64,000 nucleotides of DNA from Roseateles violae (GTDB lineage: Bacteria; Pseudomonadota; Gammaproteobacteria; Burkholderiales; Burkholderiaceae_C). Below the pieces are notes generated by a model, which saw only the letters and a list, made by a program, of their open reading frames with translations, did not search any database and was not told where the DNA came from. Position 1 is the stretch's first letter, and every line of letters starts with the position of its first letter. This document shows positions 9,534 to 18,439 of this stretch, one piece after another. The DNA is taken from contig NZ_JAUHHC010000002.1 of assembly GCF_030410485.1 (NCBI RefSeq), forward strand, positions 868,001 through 932,000. Reading direction: 5' to 3'. The position numbers and the translations under genes were made by a program.

Positions 9534-11360
9534 ATGAGCAACCGACAGATCCGCAATATCGCCATCATCGCCCACGTCGACCATGGCAAGACCACGATGG
9601 TCGACCAGCTGCTGCGTCAGAGCGGCACCTTCGCCGAGCACGAGAAGGTCGTCGACACGGTGATGGACAGCAATGCCATCGAGCGCGAGCGCGGCATCAC
9701 CATCCTGGCCAAGAACTGCGCGGTCAGCTGGCAAGGCACCCACATCAATATCGTCGACACGCCCGGACACGCGGACTTCGGCGGCGAGGTCGAGCGCGCG
9801 CTGTCGATGGTCGACGGCGTCGTGCTCCTGATCGACGCGCAGGAAGGCCCGATGCCGCAGACCCGCTTCGTGACCAAGAAGGCGCTGGCCCTGGGTCTGA
9901 AGCCCATCGTCGTCGTCAACAAGGTCGACAAGCCGGGCGCCAAGCCCGACGCCGTCATCAACGCCGCCTTCGACCTGTTCGACAAGCTGGGCGCCACCGA
10001 CGAGCAGCTGGACTTCCCGGTCGTCTACGCCTCGGGCATCAATGGCTGGACCTCGCTGGAAGAGGGCGCACCGGGCGAGCAGTGGGGCCCCGATATGTCG
10101 GCCCTGTTCGACACCGTGCTCAAGCATGTGCCCTCGCACGCCGGTGACCCGGCGGCGCCGCTGCAGCTGCAGATCTCGGCGCTGGACTACTCGACCTTCG
10201 TCGGTCGCATCGGCGTCGGCCGCATCAACCAGGGCACGCTGAAGCCCGGCATGGACGTGGTCGTGATGGAAGGCCCGGACGGCCGCACGACCAAGGGCCG
10301 CGTCAACCAGGTGCTGACCTTCCAGGGTCTGGATCGCGTGCAGACGCCGGAAGCCGAGCCGGGCGACATCGTGCTGATCAACGGCCTGGACGAGATCGGC
10401 ATCGGCGTCACCGTCACCAGCCCGGCCAGCCCGGCCCCGCTGCCGATGCTGAAGGTCGACGAGCCGACCTTGACGATGAACTTCTGCGTCAACACATCGC
10501 CGCTGGCCGGCCGCGAAGGCAAGTACGTGACCAGCCGCCAGATCTGGGACCGCCTGCAGAAGGAATTGCAGAGCAATGTCGCGCTGCGCGTTTCCGAGAC
10601 CGAGGAAGACGGCATCTTCGAGGTAATGGGCCGCGGCGAACTGCACCTGACCATCCTCCTGGAAAACATGCGCCGCGAGGGCTATGAGCTGGCCGTCTCG
10701 AAGCCGCGCGTGGTGTTCCAGACCATCAACGGCGAGAAGCACGAGCCGATCGAACTGGTCACGGCCGACGTGGAGGAAACCCACCAGGGCGGCGTGATGC
10801 AGGCGCTGGGCGAGCGCAAGGGCGAGCTGGTCAATATGGAACCGGACGGCCGTGGCCGCGTGCGCCTCGAATACCGCATCCCGGCGCGCGGCCTGATCGG
10901 CTTCAGCAACGAGTTCCTGAACCTGACCCGCGGTTCGGGCCTGATCTCGAACATCTTCGACGGCTACGAGCCGCACAAGGGCGAGATCGCCGGCCGCAAG
11001 AACGGCGTCTTGATCTCGATGGATGCCGGCGAGATCTTCACCTATGCGCTGGGCAAGCTGGACGACCGCGGCCGCATGTTCGTCAAGCCCAACGATCCGG
11101 TCTATGAAGGCATGATCGTCGGCATCCACAGCCGCGAGAACGACCTGGTCGTCAACGCGACCCGCACCAAGCAGCTAACCAACTTCCGTGTCAGCGGCAA
11201 GGAAGACGCGATCAAGATCACGCCGCCGATCGACCTGACCCTGGAATACGGCGTCGAGTTCATCGAGGACGACGAGCTGGTCGAGATCACGCCGAAGAGC
11301 GTGCGTCTGCGCAAGCGTCATCTGAGCGAGAACGAACGCAAGCGAGCGTCGCGCGCTTGA
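9534..11360 (+). CDS. typA: Translational GTPase TypA/BipA
   Basis: Ribosome-associated GTPase of the EF-G/LepA family, involved in ribosome assembly and stress adaptation. The 608-residue length is normal. G1 is AHVDHGKT (residues 13-20), followed by the switch-region RGITI, then [16 protein letters not shown] and NKVDKPGA (G4). EF-G-like domains II, III and V and the TypA-specific C-terminal domain complete the protein. Last gene of the rimP-led cluster. Confidence 0.97.
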   Translation: MSNRQIRNIAIIAHVDHGKTTMVDQLLRQSGTFAEHEKVVDTVMDSNAIERERGITILAKNCAVSWQGTHINIVDTPGHADFGGEVERALSMVDGVVLLIDAQEGPMPQTRFVTKKALALGLKPIVVVNKVDKPGAKPDAVINAAFDLFDKLGATDEQLDFPVVYASGINGWTSLEEGAPGEQWGPDMSALFDTVLKHVPSHAGDPAAPLQLQISALDYSTFVGRIGVGRINQGTLKPGMDVVVMEGPDGRTTKGRVNQVLTFQGLDRVQTPEAEPGDIVLINGLDEIGIGVTVTSPASPAPLPMLKVDEPTLTMNFCVNTSPLAGREGKYVTSRQIWDRLQKELQSNVALRVSETEEDGIFEVMGRGELHLTILLENMRREGYELAVSKPRVVFQTINGEKHEPIELVTADVEETHQGGVMQALGERKGELVNMEPDGRGRVRLEYRIPARGLIGFSNEFLNLTRGSGLISNIFDGYEPHKGEIAGRKNGVLISMDAGEIFTYALGKLDDRGRMFVKPNDPVYEGMIVGIHSRENDLVVNATRTKQLTNFRVSGKEDAIKITPPIDLTLEYGVEFIEDDELVEITPKSVRLRKRHLSENERKRASRA

Positions 11361-11392
11361 GCTCGCTGCGCGAGTGAGCCGCGCTCCCTCCA

Positions 11393-11519
11393 GCCAAGGC
11401 CAGAGGCCTTGGCCGTCGCCAGGCACAAACAGTCCTCAGGACTGTTTGAGTCCGGGCTCCGCCTCCCTCCGTGGGGGAGGCTCCAGCTAGACTCACGACG
11501 CGGCCCCTTTTGGGGCCGC
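11393..11519. repeat. Four consecutive hairpins between typA and the EamA gene
   Basis: Four near-perfect inverted repeats sit end to end: GCCAAGGCC/GGCCTTGGC (11393-11413), CAAACAGTCCT/AGGACTGTTTG (11426-11448, 11-bp arms around one base), GCCTCCC/GGGAGGC (11461-11481) and GCGGCCCC-TTTT-GGGGCCGC (11500-11519). The last is a plausible terminator of the typA operon although no long T-run follows. The whole 168-base gap is occupied by these structures and contains no gene. Confidence 0.75.
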
Positions 11520-11528
11520 TCTGAATTC

Positions 11529-12482
11529 ATGACTCATCGTCGCGCGGTTGTTCTGATGATTGTTGTCACCCTGCTGTGGAGCACGGCGGGGGTGGTGACG
11601 CGGCATCTGGAGGCGGCGCGCAGTTTCGAGATCACCTTCTGGCGCAGCGCCTTCAATGCGCTGGCCCTGGTGCTGGCGCTGGGCTGGATGCGCGGGCCGG
11701 CCTTGCTGGGCCAGCTGCGCCGGGCGCCGCGCCTGGTCTGGGTCTCGGGCCTGTGCTGGGCGGTGATGTTCACCGCCTTCATGGTGGCGCTGACAATGAC
11801 CAAGGTCGCCAATGTGCTGGTGACGATGGCGCTGGGCCCCTTGCTGACCGCGCTGTTCTCGCGCCTGTTCCTGCATCACGCCCTGCCGGCGCGCACCTGG
11901 ATCGCCATCGTCGTCGCCAGTGCCGGCATCGCCTGGATGTTCGGCCATGAGTTCGGCGCCGGGGGCGGCCTGCTTGGCGTGCTGGTCGCCCTGGGCGTGC
12001 CGCTGGCAGCGGCGGTCAACTGGTGCGTGCTGCAGCATGTCGGCCATGGCGAGGACGAGTCGGGCGACATGCCGCTGGCCGTGCTGATCGGTGCCTTGAT
12101 CTCGGCCGGTCTGGCCCTGCCGCTGGCCTGGCCGTTGCAGGCCTCGCCGCATGATCTTGGCCTGCTGGCCGGCCTGGGCGTGTTCCAGCTGGCCGTGCCC
12201 TGCCTCTTGGTCGTGCGCCTGTCGCGCGTGCTGGCCGGGCCGGAGCTGGCGCTGCTGGGCCAGCTGGAGGTCGTGCTGGGCGTGCTCTGGGCCTGGCTGG
12301 GGGCGGGGGAAGACCCGTCTTCCGCGGCCCTGCTGGGAGGTGCTATGGTGCTGGCGGCTCTGGCCGGCAATGAATGGCTGGCCTGGCGAGCCGAAACCCG
12401 GCCGCGAGCTCCCGGCCGCGCCGCTGTTTCCCCGGCGTCCTCTTCTTCAAACCCCCAATCAACATCCCGGAGCGAGGCATGA
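11529..12482 (+). CDS. EamA/DMT-family permease
   Basis: Integral membrane transporter of the drug/metabolite (EamA) superfamily, with two five-helix halves and about ten hydrophobic segments over 317 residues; the substrate is unknown. The start is set at MTHRRAVVLMIVV, since the frame upstream lies within the hairpin cluster and cannot be coding. There is no clear Shine-Dalgarno site. Its stop overlaps the start of the following hydrolase-like gene (ATGA), so the two are co-translated. The C-terminal 30 residues are hydrophilic and low-complexity. Confidence 0.85.
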   Translation: MTHRRAVVLMIVVTLLWSTAGVVTRHLEAARSFEITFWRSAFNALALVLALGWMRGPALLGQLRRAPRLVWVSGLCWAVMFTAFMVALTMTKVANVLVTMALGPLLTALFSRLFLHHALPARTWIAIVVASAGIAWMFGHEFGAGGGLLGVLVALGVPLAAAVNWCVLQHVGHGEDESGDMPLAVLIGALISAGLALPLAWPLQASPHDLGLLAGLGVFQLAVPCLLVVRLSRVLAGPELALLGQLEVVLGVLWAWLGAGEDPSSAALLGGAMVLAALAGNEWLAWRAETRPRAPGRAAVSPASSSSNPQSTSRSEA

Positions 12483-13600
12483 AGCCGCCCCTGATTCCTG
12501 CATTGCAAGCCGATGGCCAGATCCAGGCCGAAGTGAATGGCTGCCTGGGCCTGATCACCCTGAACCGTCCGGAGACGCTGAACGCGCTGTCGCTGGCGAT
12601 GATCCGCGACATGACGAGCCTGCTGCGGGCCTGGGCCGAGATGCCGGAGATCCAGGCGGTGGCGGTGCTGGCCGCGGCACGGCCGGGCAAGGCGCCGGCC
12701 TTCTGCGCCGGCGGCGACATCCGCTTCTTCCATCGCGCGGCGCTGGCCGGCGACGAGTCGCTGGAGGCCTTCTTCACCGAGGAATACGCGCTCAACCACC
12801 TGATCCACCATTACCCCAAGCCCTATATCGCGCTGATGGACGGCATCGTCATGGGCGGCGGCATGGGCATCAGCCAGGGAGCCAAGCTGCGCGTGCTGAC
12901 CGAGCATTCGAAGCTGGCGATGCCGGAGACCAATATCGGCCTCTTCCCCGATGTCGGCGGCGGCTGGTTCCTCGGCCAGTGCCCCGGCCATGTCGGCGAA
13001 TGGCTGGCGCTGACCGGCCAGGCGATCGCCGCCGGTGATGCGCTGGAACTGGGCCTGGGAGACGTGTTCGTGCGCAGCGAGCACCTGCCGGCGCTGCTGA
13101 CGGCGCTGCGCGAGGGCGAGCAGAGCAGTGCCGAGCATGTGGTGGCGACGGTGATGGAGCGGGTCGACCTGGCGCCGGCGCCGGACCACCAGCGCCTGCG
13201 CCGCCAGATCGATCAGCATTTCGGCCAAGCCGATCTGCCGGCCATCATGGCCTCGCTGGCCGCCTCCGACGACGATTGGGCGCGCCAGACCCATGCAGGG
13301 CTGCGGAAGCGCTCGCCGCTGATGCTGGCCGTTACGCTGGAACAGCTGCGCCGCGCGCGCAGGATGGCCAGCCTGGCCGAGGATCTGCGCATGGAGCGTG
13401 ATCTGGTCCACCGCTGCTTCCATCTGCGCCCGGGGCCGCTGAGCGAGACGGTCGAGGGCATCCGCGCGCTGGCCGTCGACAAGGACCATGCGCCGCGCTG
13501 GAACCCCGCTCGCATCGAGGACGTGACGCCGGCCATGGTGCAGGCCTTCTTCGACAGCCCCTGGTCGCCCGAGCAGCATCCGCTGCGCGCGCTGAGCTGA
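12479..13600 (+). CDS. Enoyl-CoA hydratase/isomerase-family protein, probable 3-hydroxyisobutyryl-CoA hydrolase
   Basis: Crotonase-fold enzyme of 373 residues. The HIBCH branch hydrolyses 3-hydroxyisobutyryl-CoA in valine breakdown. Supporting features are LITLNRPETLNALSLAMI near the N-terminus, the oxyanion-hole segment FCAGGDIR, MDGIVMGGGMGIS, and PETNIGLFPDVGGGW with the conserved Glu/Asp pair. The long C-terminal helical domain ends in the KDHAPRWNPA signature that separates HIBCH from short enoyl-CoA hydratases. No other valine-pathway gene is adjacent; it is coupled instead to an EamA permease. Confidence 0.85.
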   Translation: MKPPLIPALQADGQIQAEVNGCLGLITLNRPETLNALSLAMIRDMTSLLRAWAEMPEIQAVAVLAAARPGKAPAFCAGGDIRFFHRAALAGDESLEAFFTEEYALNHLIHHYPKPYIALMDGIVMGGGMGISQGAKLRVLTEHSKLAMPETNIGLFPDVGGGWFLGQCPGHVGEWLALTGQAIAAGDALELGLGDVFVRSEHLPALLTALREGEQSSAEHVVATVMERVDLAPAPDHQRLRRQIDQHFGQADLPAIMASLAASDDDWARQTHAGLRKRSPLMLAVTLEQLRRARRMASLAEDLRMERDLVHRCFHLRPGPLSETVEGIRALAVDKDHAPRWNPARIEDVTPAMVQAFFDSPWSPEQHPLRALS

Positions 13601-13611
13601 GCTGAGCGAGC

Positions 13612-13627
13612 GGCCCCGAACGGGGCC
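13612..13627 (+). terminator. GC hairpin after the hydrolase gene
   Basis: GGCCCC-GAAC-GGGGCC, 11 bases after the stop codon. The stem is strong but no T-run follows. Possible factor-assisted or weak terminator. Confidence 0.45.
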
Positions 13628-13744
13628 AGACCTTGCCGGATCGTCGCTTCGGCGCATCGATTTGCGCGGGCCGCGCTGCGCTGCGGTGGAAATCCGGCGT
13701 GGCTGCGGCCTAAACTGCCTTATCGATCCGCTGGGGGGCAGACC

Positions 13745-15250
13745 ATGCTGCAGACCGTGACCCGAATGGCGAGCTATTTCCGCGACGCCGTTCCGTTCCG
13801 CATCATTCCGGCGCTGATCGCGACGGCCGTGCTCTTCGGCGTCTGGGCGATGCCGGTGCCCGAGGGCCTGACGCCCAAGGCCTGGGGCCTGGTGGCGATC
13901 TTCCTGACCACCATCGTCGCCATCATCCTCAAGGTGATGCCGATCGGCGTGATGGCCCTGATGGCCATCCTGATCACCGCACTGACCCAGGTGACGGCCA
14001 ATTCGTCCAAGGCGGCGATCGCCGACACGCTGGGCAGCTTCGCCAATCCGCTGATCTGGCTGATCGTGATCTCGGTGCTGATCTCGCGCGGTCTGAAGAA
14101 GACCGGCCTGGGCAGCCGGCTGGGCTTCTACTTCATCTCGCTGCTGGGCAAGCGCACGGTCGGCATCGGCTACGGCCTCGCCATCTGCGAGCTGATCCTG
14201 GCCCCGTTCACGCCCAGCAACACGGCGCGCGGCGGCGGCATCGTGCACCCGATCATGAAATCGATCGCCAATGCCTTCGGCTCCGACCCCGAGCAGAAGA
14301 CCGAGGGCAAGGTGGGCACCTATCTGGCCCTGGTCAACTACCACGCCAACCCGATCAGCTCGGCGATGTTCATCACCGCGACGGCGCCGAACCCGCTGGT
14401 GGTCGACTATGTCGCCAAGGTCACCAACCAGAGCTTCCAGCTCAGCTGGGGCACCTGGGCCCTGTGCATGCTGCTGCCGGGCCTGGTCTGCATGGCGCTG
14501 ATGCCGCTGCTGGTCTATCTGCTGGCCAAGCCGCAGGTGACGCACACGCCCGATGCCGTCGCCTTTGCGCGCAAGGAGCTGGCCGCCATGGGCCCGCTCA
14601 AGCCCAAGGAGTGGGTGATGATGGGCACCTTCGCGATGCTCTTGCTGCTGTGGGCGGACCTGCCGGCCTTTCTGTTCGGCAAGGCCTATGCGCTGGACCC
14701 GACCGTCGTCGCCGCGCTGGGCCTGTTCACGCTCCTGATCACCGGCACCATCGACTGGGACGATGTGCTGTCCGAGAAAAGCGCCTGGGATACGCTGATC
14801 TGGTTCGGCGCGCTGGTGATGCTGGCCGGCGAACTGAACCAAGCCGGCGTCGTCAAATGGTTCTCGGACGGCCTGCGCGGCAGCATCGAGGCCAGCGGCA
14901 TGAGCTGGCCGGCGGCCGCCGCCGTGCTGGTGCTGGTCTTCCTGTTCTCGCACTACCTGTTTGCCAGCACGACGGCGCACATCAGCGCGATGATGCTGGC
15001 CTTCCTGACCGTCGGCGCGCATCTGGTGCCGGCCGACTACCTGGTGCCTTTCCTGCTGATGATGGCGGCCTCCTCGGCCATCATGATGACGCTGACCCAT
15101 TACGCGACCGGCACCTCGCCCATCATCTTCGGCAGCGGCTTCGTGACCCTGGGCCTGTGGTGGCGGGTCGGCTTCGTAATGGCCATCTTCGAGCTGCTGG
15201 TCTTTGCCAGCGTCGGCCTGCTCTGGTGGAAGCTGCTGGGCTTCTGGTAA
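13745..15250 (+). CDS. DASS-family (SLC13) dicarboxylate/anion:Na+ symporter
   Basis: Inner-membrane carrier of 501 residues with about 11-12 hydrophobic segments, related to CitT and plant 2-oxoglutarate/malate translocators. FTPSNTARGGGIVHP (about residues 158-172) is the first SNT-type substrate/sodium motif, and YATGTSPIIFGSG near the C-terminus is its counterpart in the second inverted repeat. Likely substrates are C4 or C5-C6 dicarboxylates or tricarboxylates; which one cannot be read from sequence. GGGGGCAGACC precedes the ATG as ribosome-binding site. It is transcribed alone, with about 140 bases upstream. Confidence 0.88.
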   Translation: MLQTVTRMASYFRDAVPFRIIPALIATAVLFGVWAMPVPEGLTPKAWGLVAIFLTTIVAIILKVMPIGVMALMAILITALTQVTANSSKAAIADTLGSFANPLIWLIVISVLISRGLKKTGLGSRLGFYFISLLGKRTVGIGYGLAICELILAPFTPSNTARGGGIVHPIMKSIANAFGSDPEQKTEGKVGTYLALVNYHANPISSAMFITATAPNPLVVDYVAKVTNQSFQLSWGTWALCMLLPGLVCMALMPLLVYLLAKPQVTHTPDAVAFARKELAAMGPLKPKEWVMMGTFAMLLLLWADLPAFLFGKAYALDPTVVAALGLFTLLITGTIDWDDVLSEKSAWDTLIWFGALVMLAGELNQAGVVKWFSDGLRGSIEASGMSWPAAAAVLVLVFLFSHYLFASTTAHISAMMLAFLTVGAHLVPADYLVPFLLMMAASSAIMMTLTHYATGTSPIIFGSGFVTLGLWWRVGFVMAIFELLVFASVGLLWWKLLGFW

Positions 15251-15334
15251 GGGCCAGGCCTTGCGCCCTGCGAGCGCGGGAGTAGGATTGTCACGAACCA
15301 TCGGCCCGGTCTTCAGACGCCAGAGGAGCGCATC

Positions 15335-15595
15335 ATGATCTCGATCGAAATCTCTGCCTTGCGTGTCGTCCTGCTGGGCCTGGCCCTGGCCGCCGGTGCG
15401 TTGCCCGCGTCTGCGACCGAGCAGGCCAAGGAGCGGCGCGATTCGCGCGACGTGCGGCAGGACTCGCGCCAGGATTCGCGCAGCGAGAAGATCGACTGCC
15501 GCCAGGAAAACAACAAGAGCAATGCCGCCTGCCGTCAGGACAAGCGCGACAGCAAGCAGGACGGCCGCAAGGACGCCCGCGACGTCAAATACTGA
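15335..15595 (+). CDS. Small secreted highly charged protein, unknown function
   Basis: 86 residues. An N-terminal hydrophobic stretch ending near PASA|TEQ looks like a Sec signal peptide. The mature part of about 58 residues is almost entirely Arg, Asp, Lys, Gln and Ser, with repeated RDSRD / RQDSRQDSR / RQDKRDSKQD patterns and two cysteines (IDCRQ, AACRQ) about 11 residues apart. No family recognised. The signal peptide and charge pattern suggest an extracytoplasmic polyelectrolyte-like peptide, for metal, nucleic-acid or surface binding, but this is speculation. AGAGGAG lies before the ATG. Confidence 0.7.
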   Translation: MISIEISALRVVLLGLALAAGALPASATEQAKERRDSRDVRQDSRQDSRSEKIDCRQENNKSNAACRQDKRDSKQDGRKDARDVKY

Positions 15596-15752
15596 GCGCG
15601 CAATGCCGGCGGAAGCCGGCCCGGGCCGGCAGACGGCGGCCCTTCTTGGGATAATTGCTGATCGGCTCGCTCCGCTGCTGCCCATCGGCGGCGCCGGGCG
15701 AGCCCGCCCATTCGCGCGACATCCGCGCCCAGCATGACAGAAACGGCGTACG

Positions 15753-16793
15753 GTGACGAATCCCAGCCCCACAGCGATCTCCTCCCATAACCCCTGGCGG
15801 CTGTCCGTTGCGCCCATGCTCGACTGGACCGATCGCCATTGCCGTTTCTTCCATCGCCTGCTGACGCGCCAGACCCGGCTTTATACCGAGATGGTGACGA
15901 CCGGCGCGCTCTTGCACGGCGACAAGCCGCGCCATCTGGACTTCAACCGCGGCCACGAGCATCCGGTCGCCCTGCAGCTGGGCGGCTCGGAGCCGGCCGA
16001 TCTGGCTGCCAGCGCGAAGCTGGCCGAGCAATGGGGCTATGACGAGGTCAATCTGAACTGCGGCTGCCCCAGCGAGCGGGTGCAGCGCGGCGCCTTCGGC
16101 GCCTGCCTGATGGCCGAGCCCGAGCTGGTCGCGGACGGCATCAAGGCGATGCGCGATGCGGTCTCGATTCCGGTCACGATCAAGCACCGCATCGGCATCG
16201 ACCGCATCGAGAGTTATGACTTCGTGCGCGACTTCGTCGGCCGCATCGCCGAGGCCGGCTGCGAGGTCTTCATCGTCCATGCCCGCAATGCCTGGCTGCA
16301 GGGCCTGTCGCCGAAGGAGAACCGCGAGATCCCACCGCTGCGCTATGAGCTGGTGCACCAGCTCAAGCGCGAGTTCCCGCGGCTGATCATCGTGCTCAAC
16401 GGCGGCGTCAAGGACGACGACGAGATCGAGGAACAGCTGCGCCATGTCGACGGCGTGATGGTCGGCCGCCAGGCCTATCACGAGCCCTGGCAGATGGTCG
16501 ACTGGGACCGTCGCTTCTTTGGGCAGCCGGACCCGGCGGACAGCCGCGAGCAGGTCGAGGCGCTGTGGCTGGACTATTTGAGCCGTCTGCATGCCGAGGG
16601 TCGGGCCTGGCCGCAGGCGATGCGCCATGCGCTGGGCCTGTGGAACGGCCAGGCCGGTTCGCGCCGCTGGCGCCAGGTCTGGTCCGATCACAAGCTGAAG
16701 GGCCTGGCGCCGGCCGAGGTCGCCGCGATCGCCACGCGCGCGCGCAGCGAGGTGCTCGAGCAGCTGGCCGAGCCCCGCCCGCTGGCGGCCTGA
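15753..16793 (+). CDS. dusA: tRNA-dihydrouridine(20/20a) synthase DusA
   Basis: Flavin-dependent enzyme reducing U20/U20a in the tRNA D-loop. The 346-residue protein has the FMN-binding TIM barrel with SVAPMLDWTDRHCR (about 18-31), and LNCGCPSERVQRGAFGACLM carries the catalytic Cys105. HARNAWLQGLSPKENREIPP is the DusA-type loop. The GTG at 15753 is chosen because no in-frame ATG precedes the conserved N-terminus; the ATG at 15734 is in another frame. Confidence 0.93.
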   Translation: MTNPSPTAISSHNPWRLSVAPMLDWTDRHCRFFHRLLTRQTRLYTEMVTTGALLHGDKPRHLDFNRGHEHPVALQLGGSEPADLAASAKLAEQWGYDEVNLNCGCPSERVQRGAFGACLMAEPELVADGIKAMRDAVSIPVTIKHRIGIDRIESYDFVRDFVGRIAEAGCEVFIVHARNAWLQGLSPKENREIPPLRYELVHQLKREFPRLIIVLNGGVKDDDEIEEQLRHVDGVMVGRQAYHEPWQMVDWDRRFFGQPDPADSREQVEALWLDYLSRLHAEGRAWPQAMRHALGLWNGQAGSRRWRQVWSDHKLKGLAPAEVAAIATRARSEVLEQLAEPRPLAA

Positions 16794-16865
16794 TTCAGCC
16801 CCGGCCCCGCCGCTTTCGTCGCACGGCGGTTGGCCCGGGTCGCCAGCCACGACGATGATGGCGCC

Positions 16866-17831
16866 ATGCGCCACCTGCTTCGTTCGCTGCTGCTTTCCCT
16901 GCTGCTGTGCCTGAGCCCGCCGCTGCGCGCCGCGCCCGAGGCGATCGCCGACGGCGTCTACCTGCTGCGCGGCCATTTCGAGCCGGGCCGCCAGCCCGAC
17001 GGCAATAGCGTGCTGCTGCGCGGCAGCGAGGGCTGGGTGCTGATCGACAGCGGCCGCCACCGCGCGCATACGCAGCAGCTGCTGGACTTCACGGCCGGCG
17101 ATCTGAAGGCCGTCGTCAACACGCACTGGCATCTGGACCATCTGGGCGGCAATGCCTGGCTGCGCGAGCGGCAGCCGGGGCTGCTCGTCTACGCCAGCGC
17201 CGAGGTCGAGCGCGCGCTGGCCGGCTGGCTGGCGCAAACCCGCCGGCAGATGCAGGCCCTGGTCGACGATGGGAAGACGCCCGAGGCCGCGCGCGCGCAG
17301 ATGCGGATCGACCTGGACCTGCTGGCGCAGGGCGCGGCCCTGCTGCCCGATCGCCGCATCGAGGCGCCGCTGTCGGCGCTCGCGCCGGCCGGCCGGGCGC
17401 TGCGCCTGGGGCTGGAGAGCGGCGTCAGCGGCGGCGATGTCTGGGTGCTCGACGAGGCCAGCGGCACCCTGATCGCCGGCGATCTGCTCACGCTTCCGGT
17501 GCCCTTTCTCGACACCGCCTGCGCCGAGGCCTGGAGCGCGGCGCTGCGCCGCCTGGAGGTACAGCCCTTCGAGCGCCTGGTGCCGGGCCATGGGCCGGTG
17601 CTCGACCGCGCCGGTCTGCGCCGCTATCGACGGGCCTTCGACGGCCTGCTGGCCTGCGCGGCCGGCGATCGGCCGGTGGCCGACTGCGCGGCCGCCTGGC
17701 TGAGCGATCTGGATGGCCTGATCGCCGAGGCCGACAAGCCGCGCACGCTGGGCCTGCTGAGCTACTATTTCAAGGCGCATCTGCGCGCCGCGCCCGAGCA
17801 GCGACTGCGCTTCTGCGCCGCGCCACCATGA
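16866..17831 (+). CDS. Periplasmic metallo-beta-lactamase-fold hydrolase
   Basis: 321-residue protein starting MRHLLRSLLLSLLLCLSPPLRA, a clear Sec signal peptide, so exported. The MBL fold shows the zinc motif THWHLDH (H-x-H-x-D-H), a later GDLL segment and PGHGP near the C-terminal metal site. The general family hydrolyses thioesters, lactones or beta-lactams; the specific substrate is unknown. The frame runs further upstream to 16830, but the signal peptide fixes the start. It overlaps the downstream ogt by 4 bases. Confidence 0.85.
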   Translation: MRHLLRSLLLSLLLCLSPPLRAAPEAIADGVYLLRGHFEPGRQPDGNSVLLRGSEGWVLIDSGRHRAHTQQLLDFTAGDLKAVVNTHWHLDHLGGNAWLRERQPGLLVYASAEVERALAGWLAQTRRQMQALVDDGKTPEAARAQMRIDLDLLAQGAALLPDRRIEAPLSALAPAGRALRLGLESGVSGGDVWVLDEASGTLIAGDLLTLPVPFLDTACAEAWSAALRRLEVQPFERLVPGHGPVLDRAGLRRYRRAFDGLLACAAGDRPVADCAAAWLSDLDGLIAEADKPRTLGLLSYYFKAHLRAAPEQRLRFCAAPP

Positions 17832-18403
17832 AACCGATGCCCGTCTTCTTCCACTGCTACGACACCGCCCTGGGCTGCTGCGGCATTGCCTGGCGCGGGC
17901 AGGGCGCCATCGTCGGCTCGCAGCTGCCGGAAGAGAGCGCCGGTGCGACGCGCGACCGCATGCGGGTGCGCTTCCCGACGGCGCGCGAATCGGACCAGCT
18001 GCCGCCGGCCGTGCAGCGCGCGATCGCCGGGGTGCGGCGGCTGCTGGCCGGCGAGACGGCCGACGCGGGCGAGTTGCTGGCGGTCGAGCTCGACGAGAGT
18101 GGCGTGCCCGAATTCAAGCGCCAGGTCCATGCGCTGACCCGCCGCATCCCGGTCGGCCAGACCCTGAGCTACGGCGAACTGGCCGCACGCCTGGGCCAGC
18201 CCGGCGCGGCGCGCGCGGTCGGCCAGGCCGAGGGCAGCAACCCCTTCGCGCCCATCGTGCCCTGCCACCGGGTGATGGGCAGCGGCGGCCTGGGCACCGG
18301 CTTCTCGGCCCATGGCGGCGTCGAGACCAAGCTGCGGCTCTTGCGCATCGAGGCGCGTGCCGCCGGCCAGCCGGTCGGCGAGCAGACCGGCTTGTTCGGC
18401 TGA
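17828..18403 (+). CDS. Methylated-DNA-protein cysteine methyltransferase family protein (copy 1)
   Basis: 191-residue suicidal DNA-alkyl acceptor. The active-site motif IVPCHRVMG has Cys146, and the preceding helix-turn-helix segment (TLSYGELAARLGQPGAARAVGQA) binds DNA. The expected role is direct removal of methyl groups from O6-methylguanine. The start overlaps the stop of the MBL-fold gene. A second, distinct paralogue lies at 37296. The spacing from the Arg-finger helix to PCHR fits Ogt/Ada. Confidence 0.9.
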   Translation: MKPMPVFFHCYDTALGCCGIAWRGQGAIVGSQLPEESAGATRDRMRVRFPTARESDQLPPAVQRAIAGVRRLLAGETADAGELLAVELDESGVPEFKRQVHALTRRIPVGQTLSYGELAARLGQPGAARAVGQAEGSNPFAPIVPCHRVMGSGGLGTGFSAHGGVETKLRLLRIEARAAGQPVGEQTGLFG

Positions 18404-18439
18404 ACGGCCGATAATCGCGGCCTACTTCCGAGGCCTTCG

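Noticed and set aside
11876-15817. A 1313-codon open frame on the minus strand, plus others such as 43751-47353 (minus) and 30656-33346 (plus)
   Set aside because: They lie opposite or out of frame with well-recognised genes, have His/Arg/Gln/Ala-rich compositions typical of frames shadowing GC-rich genes, and show no family motifs.
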